Positions 25,270 through 33,972 of a stretch of DNA of 64,000 bases are shown piece after piece. Within the stretch, counting starts at the first letter, position 1. Each line of letters begins with the position of its first letter. This stretch comes from Tyto alba (Eukaryota; Chordata; Aves; Strigiformes; Tytonidae). A program made the translations under genes and the position numbers. The notes under the pieces are model-generated. The model made no database searches and had not been told where the DNA came from. It saw nothing but the letters and a program-made list of their open reading frames with translations. The stretch covers positions 19,081,904 through 19,145,903 of the forward strand of contig NW_024881295.1 of NCBI RefSeq assembly GCF_018691265.1. The letters are read 5' to 3'.

Positions 25270-25997
25270 AATTTCATTAAATCATGTGAGTGGAATAGTT
25301 TTTTCCCCGTGACAACTCACCTTCTAAATATGAAAATTCAGAAATAAAATATAAATAAAAATAGAGAATAGAAATAGGTCTAAGAAGCATACAAGCTGAC
25401 TTCCAGAGAAAACACCACTAATACCACTCAGTTAACAAAATTCCATGAGAATAAAGGAAAAAAAAAACAAGGAGAAAACCATGGTATTCTGTACAACAGT
25501 GATGGAAAATCACAATCTTATTTCATATTTACAACAAACATAAATGGCTAATACATTAAAGTCCAGTCCTAAACTCGGGACATGGATCTCTCTCCCTTGC
25601 CCACAAAAATACCTGAATGATGAATTAGTGATAAAAGACAAAACAGAACAGAGTCAGCTTTAAATGAGTAATTTCTGTTTGAATAAGTCTATAGACTCCA
25701 CACTATAATTGTTGTACAATATTTTTTGCACAACTTTTTTAAAGTTACGTGTATTCAAAATATTCTCTTGGTATTCAAAGGAATTTTTCAGGTTTAAAAC
25801 TATTTCCAGTTACTCTCTGAAAAAGCAATTAGGCAAAACTTAAATTGCATTAAATCTATCTCAGGTTAAATTATCACAGTTCCTTGCTAAGTTAATTATT
25901 TATGCACTGTACCTTGTAAATTAATTAAATTAGAAGGCAGTATATGAGAGAACTTATTACCTCTTTTTCTGAAGTGTGGTTTTGAATATACTGTAAC

Positions 25998-26025
25998 TAT
26001 TTTATTGTGTAAGAACAATAAAATA
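25998..26025. repeat. Perfect hairpin with AATAAA on both strands
   Basis: TATTTTATTG (25998-26007), loop TGTAAGAA, CAATAAAATA (26016-26025). The arms are exact reverse complements over 10 bp, so each strand carries CAATAAAATA with an AATAAA poly(A) hexamer. Known of poly(A) signals: the hexamer binds CPSF. Whether this site is used is unknown. Confidence 0.6.
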
Positions 26026-26602
26026 TACATTGTTTTCTTTATAAAATGCTTTGTAAGCTGAATTACTTGGAATGGTCATAAAACACAATGGATTAATAGT
26101 AGTAAGGCTTATACCTCTAATCACTTGAGATCTTATTTCCTAGCACAGAGATACACGTTATATCACCATATGCCTTAAACATTGGCTTTAGGAAGCGCTA
26201 TTGCTCTTTATGATTTAGAATTAATTGCCTTAGATTCAGGAGCCAGACTTTGAGAGCTATTTAGTTATTCGAGTTGGATTCACATCCAGTGGGATTCACA
26301 AAAGTGCTGAATTGTTTTACTTTCCTAACTTTTCTGTGTAATCTTTAAAAATCCTAATGGATACTTCTCCGCAGATTTAATGATGTAGATAATAAGCATA
26401 TTAAAAAGTTTAAGTACTTTTCCTGTAATGCATATCCATAGTTTAACTTCAGTTGGCCCTATTCAACTTTGTATGCTATAGACTTTTACAAAACAATAAG
26501 TAAAAGAAATAATATTTTGGATAACAAGTGTCCTAGAACAGAAAGGTATATTTTACTACTGAAATTATCTTAAAATAGACAAATCCATAAAATGATATTC
26601 AC

Positions 26603-26618
26603 TTTTTTTTTTTTTTTT
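26603..26618 (+). repeat. Poly-T run, 16 bases
   Basis: An uninterrupted T run followed by AATTTATAC, with no recognised adjacent retrocopy. Confidence 0.9.
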
Positions 26619-27394
26619 AATTTATACACTTTTGTTCACACCTCAAATATGTACATGCTGCTGTTCCAATTTGGCAAAGCACTTAAGCACATGTTTAACC
26701 TTCAGAGCACTCTTTGAGATCTAATTAGAGTATAATGCCATCAGAAGTAAACTTCTAGCATAATCAGCTGAATCAGGAATTAAGGCCAGACCAAATTTTA
26801 CTGGTTAGATGGCAGCTCTACTCTCCTGTATCTTTCCCAAAGACTGCCCAGGTAAAGGTACTCGGGACAAAAACACCTTATCAGCATCTCTACGTTGGGC
26901 CACTGAAATGATTTCAGGGGGGTATTGAGCACATCCGCATCAAACTTGGGATAACTTCTCCTTGACCTTGTCATTTGCTCCTTATGACACATCTGGGAAA
27001 GTGCAGTACACAGACAAATGATCCAGCCTAGAATACTGCCTGAGATATACTGTGTATTTAGCCTGATAAGAAAGTTTCAAGGAAAAGAAAAGATAAACCA
27101 TGTGGAACTTTGTGTTCCCTAGGGGGTCTTTTATCCCAAATCTGGCAAGCCACAGGCACTATCTACCTCCTTGGAGTGTATAATAGAGGGAGAGTTTCCT
27201 TACTCCCTCTTTCTTAGAGGATTTATACCTGGGTCAGGCTTGGAATAAATACTGCTCAAAAGTGCTAAATACCAGGTGGCTAGAAATTAGTTCCTTTCCC
27301 AGCTTTTGTGTCCAGCTTTCAAGATAGGGAAGTGGATTGACCTTGCAAGGACTTTCTCCACAGCAGTGAAAGAGGGGATAAGGCACGTGCCACG

Positions 27395-27902
27395 TTAATT
27401 ACTCAGAACATTTGGCCAACTGCATGGGAACAAGATGCAACCTGAGCAAAACTGATGGAACCCAAGGGAGCTCAAGCTTGTGAGGGAGGCACCGGGCTGG
27501 ATCACGTCAGTGCCACTCTGCTTGGCACCACCAGAGTGGGGACTGTCCCTGGATTTGACTTTGGCACCGCACGTGGTCTTTCTTAATCCGAGTTCTGGCT
27601 GGCAGTCCTCTGTGAGGACACCACCTCCAAGCTGACTGTGCCACGGCATTACACAAGGGGAGAGGATGTGGGAGGTCTGGTGCTGGGGATGTTTGGGCTG
27701 CCTCGTGGGAGAGGTTTTGGGGGACTGAGGCAGCTGAAAACAGCGGTCCGGGTCTTCTGGAGCACCTGAGGTTGTCCGCAAAGGGTATCCTAAGGATCCT
27801 CCCTTTATAGGCTTCTCCGTTGGTTTTCCAATTCAGATGCTTTTCTAGCACACTGGGCTTGTTCCTGAGGCTGGACAGAAAGGAGATGTGACTGGAGGGC
27901 AA
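27395..27902 (-). other. GC-rich block with two overlapping minus-strand ORFs, unrecognised
   Basis: Within an AT-rich region this roughly 500-bp block is moderately GC-rich and contains two overlapping minus-strand open frames, of 128 codons (27395-27781) and 131 codons (27507-27902). Neither translation resembles a known protein, and both are rich in Ser, Pro, Gln and His as expected for random GC-rich sequence. On the minus strand the motif CCTATAAAGGGAGGATCC (around 27800) resembles a TATA box. A diverged LTR or a non-coding exon is possible, but I found no paired LTR ends or target duplication. Confidence 0.2.
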
Positions 27903-29261
27903 TGCTGCACATACTGTAAGAGCCTAGACCACTTACAGCCAACCTGCATTTTATCTCGTCTAATATGCCCATGTGTGTTTATGGTAACAAGTCAGCAAAT
28001 AACCTGCGTGGATCAAGATCTCCTGGAAAGGACTAAGCCTCTGGGATGTGACTCGGTGAGTCTGATGCTCTGTCATCAGTAATAGCATGTCACCTGGAGA
28101 GTGCAGCACCTCAGAAAAGGTCCTTTGATTTTCACAGATGAAGAAGAAAGAAAAAATCCAGACTTTCAGTTGTTACACACTAATCCATTTAGCATTCATT
28201 TACACTGTCATTATAGACCTGTTGTCAGTCAGAAGTTGGGATCTAGAGGGATTAATTCCGTATAGAAGAGGGAACGTTTGATGGAGTCAAGCACTGCATG
28301 CAGCTTTGCACTGTTACAAAGAGCAGACATGGAGTCCTGCTTCCTGCTGTGTTCAGAAAAAAACAAAACTGTTCACACGCTTACACTTTCAAGGCTTTGA
28401 CAACAGTTTTGTTCAAAAGCTTTCCCCTTCTTATTTTGCTTGTTGTGAGAGCAGCCCGGGCTTTCTGTTGCCTCTGTTGCCTTCATTAGCTATCACACTG
28501 ACTGACAGGTACAGGGAACTCTCTCTACTCAGATAAACCCTTCAGGAGTCTCTATTTTGGATTTTAGCTGTTATTGTGTCAGCTAATTAGAGCAGGCTCA
28601 GCCCCATGTGAAAAGCGTTATGGTAGAAGCAAAGTGGATTTCAAGAGAAAGAAAGTGAGCAGGAGGGTTAGGAGAAGGAAGGGGATGGTCTAACACCTGC
28701 AACCACCCTATGCTGATGCTTTTTTGTCCTGTTTTGAACTGTTTCTGATACTACTTGGTTCTAGAAGAAGAACTTATTTTTTTTTCTTCTTTTTAACAGT
28801 CAAAAGTAAGATTGTCTGTTACACTTAGCACTTTCAGTGCTGTTTGTCTCAAGCTGTAAAGCTACCTCATATTCTATAAACACATTTCTTCATAATTGTT
28901 TTTTTCTTTTGCTCTCATCTCTGTTAATCAACTGCTTCTTACATAACATATACTGTAATGAAAATACATGACACAGGCTGCTGCAAGCAACAGATCATGA
29001 ACCCTTTGGACCACTCATTTTGCACTTGCCAGTCAAGAAGCATTTTGCTTAAATAATGTGCATTGTGTTCATTCTCCCTTCAATTAGAGTAACCAGGTAA
29101 GGTAATTGGGCACCTAGCAAATGTGGCAGCTGCAGGCAGTAATCATAGCTCCAGCACCGGCTCCCATGGCAACTGATGTGTTTACATTCACAAAAGTACA
29201 CAACATTTTCTTCCTTTACACAATAGAGAAAAAAAAGGCTTTAGAGCTGCAAGGAAAGAGC

Positions 29262-29276
29262 GGGGGGGTGGGGGGG
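29262..29276 (+). other. G-quadruplex-capable motif (G7-T-G7)
   Basis: Two runs of seven G separated by one T. Each run can supply two GGG tracts, so a quadruplex is feasible. No promoter is recognisable beside it. Confidence 0.6.
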
Positions 29277-29900
29277 TTTACAAGGATAAAGGTTTAAGCA
29301 AGTGGTTGGGAGAAACAGTGTTTGTTCTTTGCAGTGGAAACTTAGAGGATAATGGGTTGTTATCAGACAACAATTAAGCATCTTCACCTCCTGAACTCAG
29401 CCTGTCATCCCCTTTAAACTAAACTGCCCAAGAGAAAGAGGCAGGAGGGATTCCAGTGGTCCAACACTGTTTCTGCAGATGTGACACCAGTGTGGCTTCA
29501 GAGGTACCATCCTTATAGAATGCTTTGCAATGACTATTTTGAATGAAGTTATAAAATATTCCTTCAAAGATACCATGGAAAAAATGTTGTCACTACCAGC
29601 TTTGCCTGAGAAGTTGTATGAGGGTTGAGATATGCCTATTTGTGTGTTGCCAAGTGTTAGAGAGAGGGGTGGGTGTTTAGGGCCTGAGCTATGTGTATAC
29701 AGGGAAATTACAGGACCTTTTACCCTTCCTTGTCTTCCCAAGAACTCGGCATCTTCTGCTTCTCCTGCAGTGGACGCAAGGCAGCCAATACCTAAGCACT
29801 GCTTTCTTTTTCCTGCCTACACATACTCTAAATTTAAATGGAAGCATGACTTGACCATGCTGGCAACTTAGGTCGAAGGTATGTCTGATCATGTGGGTGG

Positions 29901-29905
29901 GTTAG
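29901..29905 (+). repeat. Target-site duplication GTTAG, left copy
   Basis: Five bases immediately before the LTR start, repeated exactly at 30973-30977 after the LTR end. Confidence 0.9.
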
Positions 29906-30092
29906 TGTCGTGGCTTAAGCCTTGTCGGCAGCCAAACACCACACAGCCACTCACTCCCCCTTCCCTTCTGGCACTGAGAAGGGACAGAGAGCCAGGCTTG
30001 GGGTTTGAGATAGGACTGGGATGGGGAAAAATCACCCTTTATGGTCATGAGCAAAAGGCAGACTTGTTAAGGGAAGAAAAAAAGAACGTACA

Positions 30093-30098
30093 TTTATT
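30093..30098 (-). promoter_or_regulatory. LTR polyadenylation signal AATAAA
   Basis: TTTATT on the plus strand, AATAAA in LTR sense, downstream of the TATA-like site as expected within an LTR. Confidence 0.6.
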
Positions 30099-30374
30099 AC
30101 AGACACTAAAACACGTAACAGAGTAGGACAGTGAGAAGCATTGCCACATCTTGAGAACACCTTCCCCCCACCCCTCCCTTCTTCCCGGGCTCAGCTCTGC
30201 TCCCGATATCTCTACCTCCTCCCCCAGTGGCGCAGGGGCAGGGAATGGGCGGTGCAGTCAGTGCTGCCGCTTCTGCCATCTGCGGTGGGGGGGTCTTCTG
30301 GAGCTTCTTCCCCTGATCCATCGTGGTCCCCCTCTCACAGGAGACAGTCCTCCACAAACTTTCTCTGATGTGAG

Positions 30375-30487
30375 TCCCTCCCACAAGCTTCAGCATTTCC
30401 TTACACTGCTCTGTTGTGGGTCACTAACTTTCTCCAACTGGATTCCCTCCCACAGCTGCAGCCCTTCCCGAGCTGCTCCGGCGTGGG
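30375..30487 (-). repeat. Imperfect direct repeats (about 68-bp period) inside the LTR
   Basis: The stretch 30375-30420 (TCCCTCCCACAAGCTTCAGC...CTGTTGTGGG) recurs at 30443-30487 as TTCCCTCCCACAGCTGCAGC...CTCCGGCGTGGG, an offset of 68 bp. A further partial unit follows at about 30488-30512. I recall that this LTR type in other birds carries an array of such CTGCTCCGGCGTGGG units, so this copy seems to keep a short version. Confidence 0.65.
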
Positions 30488-30807
30488 ACACCCCCGCATG
30501 CTGCAATCCTCCCAGTGCTGAATTACAGAAGTGAGGCTGCCTTTTCTCTCAAGACCCCGGCCTTCTTCAGGCACAGCACCTTGATCAACCAGGTGAAACA
30601 CAGGCCATAAATCAATGTCTGCTCCACCATAGATCTCCATGGGTGGCAGGGGAGGCTGCCCTGCCATCTCACCACAGGATACAGGGGGGTCTCTGCTCTG
30701 GCACACCTCCCCCCTCCTTTCTTCCTCTGTTCCTCCACTGACCTTGGTGTTCACACAGCTGCCCCAACTCCTCCTCACCAGTCCCACTGCACGTCACCAC
30801 GTCCCTT

Positions 30808-30815
30808 CTTAAATA
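30808..30815 (-). promoter_or_regulatory. TATA-like box of the solo LTR
   Basis: CTTAAATA on the plus strand, TATTTAAG in LTR sense. It lies about 160 bp into the LTR, the expected side relative to the AATAAA at 30093-30098. Activity is not shown. Confidence 0.4.
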
Positions 30816-30972
30816 CGTTATCGCAGAGGCGCAGCTGATGGGCTCAGGTTTGGTGCAGAGGTGGAGCTGACTTGGAGCTGGGGGAGCTTTGAGAGGCTTC
30901 TCACAGGGGGCCACCCCTATAGCCCCCTCCCTTGCTACCAAAAAACCCCACCAGTCACTCAAAGCCAGGACA

Positions 30973-30977
30973 GTTAG
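30973..30977 (+). repeat. Target-site duplication GTTAG, right copy
   Basis: Exact match to 29901-29905. It fixes the right boundary of the solo LTR at 30972. Confidence 0.9.
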
Positions 30978-33767
30978 GAGAAAACAAGTACAAAACAAGC
31001 ACAGCTGAAATTGCAGGAAAACTGCTCAAATGTAGTAGAATTTACCTTGCTTAAATTCTCAGGTGGAAAATGTGGGCATAAGACAGCTTTAAGCTTGAGA
31101 GATATTTCTGTCAGATGTTTTGAAAAAACGATGCTCTGAATGAACTTCCAATGAAAACACAAATAAGTATTAAAAAATACCAGTCCTGTATTTATTAGAC
31201 TTCTCTGTTCATTCGGGGAGCTGTTCATCCTAATGAACACTTGTTCCTCTGGACTGTGGCTCTTGGTTGACTCAGAACAGATTCCACTCATTAGACCAAC
31301 ATACCTTGAACAAATAATTTATAGACATTTCCTCATTCACAAATTTCTGGACTGATGCAATAAGCAGTTAAGACTCATCCGATGTTCTGTAATGAGCTGT
31401 GAATCCTCAAAGGAAAAATTGAAACAGTGCAGCTTAAACTGAATACATGTTCTCCTCATTACCATGCATTGCTCAAGCCTAGAGAATTATGCATTTGACA
31501 GTTGGACTAAATTTGTCAGTTCTGAACCAGGACAGGTGACTGAACTAAAGGTCATGGTCTGTTTATGGCTATGGGTAACCCCAGAGTTATAAAAGATGAA
31601 GACACTTTAGGATTTCCAAGGTCTGCATCCTCAACTGATAAAGGAGGAGGAAAGGATAAATCATCTCCATGTATCTACCTGGTAGCAGGGTTATGAAGTA
31701 AGATGTTAAAATTTTCCTGTTTAAGACTGTGATTTATGAATTAAGCCCTGGTATTGCAATGAGATCCCCCTACGCATATGCAAATTCAGTTACGCCAGTG
31801 AGTCTGTGCTAGGGTATTGGGCTCTGTCTGCAGAGATTTCATTGTCAGGCTGTGTTTTAAATTTTCTGATTTATTTATTCAGATAAAAAGTTCTATTATG
31901 GTCAAACAGATGGAGTACCTCAATAGGATTAAGCACATCAGGATTTCATTCTACAGAAATTACCCCTGGATCTGCCACTCTTCTTCTAGGTAACCTGGTG
32001 CACGCTTTTTTGCTTCTCTGCCTCTTTCTCATTTCCCTGTGTGTGAAATGCCACCAGTCTATCTAGTATTGTTTAAGAAAACTATGTATACTGTAAAAGT
32101 GTTTGACTTTTTTTGCCCAAATCATCTGTAATTTTGAGATTATCATGATAAAAATTGAGCTCAATTTTAGATATAATTTCTGTTATTGAAGGTGCTTTGC
32201 TGCAGCCCTTTAGAAGAGCTGTGACAGACTTGGCTTAGTGATTGCTCATAAAGTGTCAGTTAAATAGAAGTTACATTAAATTAAAATTTTAGATGTGCTA
32301 CCCTATGTAAAAGTAATAGAAGATGTTAATAGAGCTATCAAAAGATTTCCTTTATGTTTTAATCACTTTGTAAAAAGATTATTCTGGTGCAATTTTTAAA
32401 AAGAAACATTCACTTTGAGTAGATTCAGTTATTTCTGCTCACTTGAAATACACTATTTCAGTGCAGTCTCAGTGGGAATAACGTCACTGCACAAAGGGGT
32501 ATGAAACTCTTTTATGTTATTGAGGGGGACTGAGTCAGTTACCTTACATAGGCAAAGACTTAAGATGGGCCAAAAAAAATTTATTAGTTCCTGATACATG
32601 GTGGACATTAGAGTAATCTGAAAAAAGGCCTTAGAAACTACATCAAAACTTTAAACATTTTGCAAATGGTATGGTTTACCAGTTACATTTTAGAGCAGAA
32701 TAATTGTGATAATTCAAAAAAGTCTTCTTCCAACATTTTCTAGGAAAAAATTTCCTTATAATTTATTTTCCAAGGAAAAGTATTCTAAAGCAATTAATCA
32801 AAGTAAAGAAAAGTCAACAATGGAAAATATTGCTTGACGATGCATTTCCTTGTTTTGAATTTCACTTTTGAATCAATAGTACGTCACATTTTAAAATGTT
32901 TTATGAAAAAAAAACCTCTGCCAAAATGATTTATGGTTTATTCTTCAATTTATTGGCCACTTATTGTAGTGTAATACAGGCTACAGAAATAAAGCATAGT
33001 GGAGCATTATGCTTTTTGGTAACTGTTTAGAGGCAGTTTCTATATAATCTACCAAAATCTGAAAAAAGTTTTTTGGAAGGAGTCAGTCCTGTAAATAGTA
33101 TTAGATGATGATCTTTGTGTACCTTTTTTGAGGAGTACAGTCTCTGCCTGACCAGAGGTGCAAGCTACTGCCGAAGCATGCTCAACAACATACACTGAAG
33201 GTTCCATAAAATGATCAAATAAAGCATGAAGTCGACCAGTGAAAAAAAAAAGTATTTGTAGTATAGCTCTTCCATCAGAACTTACTTCGTTTATTGAAAT
33301 TCATACTGGATTTTTGTGACTTTTCAGGATCTCCTTTTTCATGATAGGTATCATTTATAAACCTGTGTCAACAGAGAGCACCACTGTGGGAGAAGAACTC
33401 CATAAGAAAAATGAAAAGCTTAAATCCAGTGACACTTGCATGGGTGTCTTGCCAACCGTATGACCCTGACCTTTTTCCTTCCAGCCCGAGTTCAGTTACT
33501 GTAAGTATATTGAATCTTACAGGACATTTGTGTCATTCCTGAGTCGGATTAGCAATACAGACAGCCCAGCAACTGGTGCATCCCTAATTATGTAGTAATT
33601 GAATCATGCATCAAGATCCTGTGATATCAGTGCTCAGTATAATACCCGTTGACATCATCCTGATCGTTTAAATGACAAAAAGTGTAGCTGCTAAGAAAGC
33701 AATACGATTTCCCTACTGTGACTCTGGTCGATACTCTCACGGATGAGTTAAACCTTTAAGCAGAGCC

Positions 33768-33972
33768 CGAGGAAGGGGCAGAAGCGCTGAGCCCGGCTGG
33801 CCCTGGGGCCCCCGCCTGCCCGCTGCCCCCTGAACCGGTCGCTACTGGGGGCAGCGGGAGCTGCACAACCCTTCTGCCCACACAGGGCACCCATGGACCT
33901 GCCCTGACCTGCTCGGGCAAGGGAAAGAATGGGTTTATTTAAGGTAAAGGAAAAAAAACAAAACAAAACAAC
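33768..33972. other. CpG-rich island followed by an A-rich tail
   Basis: About 150 bp (33768-33920) are very GC-rich, with around ten CpG dinucleotides including AGCGCT, CCCGCC, CCCGCT, ACCGGTCGC and CTCGGG, in surroundings that have almost none. It is followed by GGTAAAGG and an A-rich tract, AAAAAAAACAAAACAAAACA, at about 33952-33971. The pattern fits either a small CpG island or a short retro-inserted GC-rich sequence with a decayed A tail. The minus strand has a 72-codon frame with no known relative. I found no target duplication. Confidence 0.35.

Larger units (their letters stand above)
24210..25285 (+). ncRNA. Possible 3' portion of an unrecognised plus-strand transcript
   Basis: This 1.1-kb patch is richer in G and C than its surroundings up to about 25.1 kb. 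It then turns into an AU-rich tail ending in overlapping AATAAA signals (25260-25269), followed by a GT-rich and T-rich stretch (GTGAGTGG, then GTTTTTTCCCC). That order of AU-rich sequence, double poly(A) signal and downstream GU/U-rich element is typical of a vertebrate mRNA 3' end. Several open frames of 60-105 codons exist here on both strands, but none resembles a known protein, so a coding function is not supported. Alternatives are a diverged retroelement with its own poly(A) signal, or coincidence. Exon boundaries cannot be placed. Confidence 0.25.
25286..29905. other. Non-coding stretch, AT-rich with one GC-rich block
   Basis: No gene recognised. It contains the AATAAA hairpin (25998-26025), a T16 run (26603-26618), the GC-rich block with overlapping minus-strand frames (27395-27902), and the G-rich motif at 29262. 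The part around 29060-29175 has mixed AT-rich homeodomain-like and CCATGGCAAC sequence. Confidence 0.6.
29906..30972 (-). mobile_element. ERVL-type solo LTR, 1067 bp, with 5-bp target duplication
   Basis: The element begins TGTCGTGGCTTAAGCC and ends AGCCAGGACA, the TG...CA ends of an avian ERVL-type LTR. It is flanked on both sides by GTTAG (29901-29905 and 30973-30977), a 5-bp duplication typical of ERVL integration. It is read in sense on the minus strand. A TATA-like TATTTAAG lies at 30808-30815 and an AATAAA poly(A) signal at 30093-30098 (both on the minus strand). No internal retroviral region follows, so it is a solo LTR left by recombination between two LTRs. It is GC- and CpG-rich compared with its surroundings and contains imperfect repeats of about 68 bp (30375-30487). 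Its last 90 bp match the fragment at 13201-13289. It has no coding potential of its own despite several ORFs of about 100-128 codons. Confidence 0.92.

Noticed and set aside
30106..30998. Several ORFs of about 100-128 codons around 30.1-31.0 kb
   Set aside because: They lie inside, or mostly inside, the 1067-bp solo LTR, which is non-coding; the openness follows from its GC-rich repeats.
31522..31540. CCAGGACAGGTGAC resembling an LTR terminus
   Set aside because: No LTR sequence continues on either side and no matching TG end or duplication is present.
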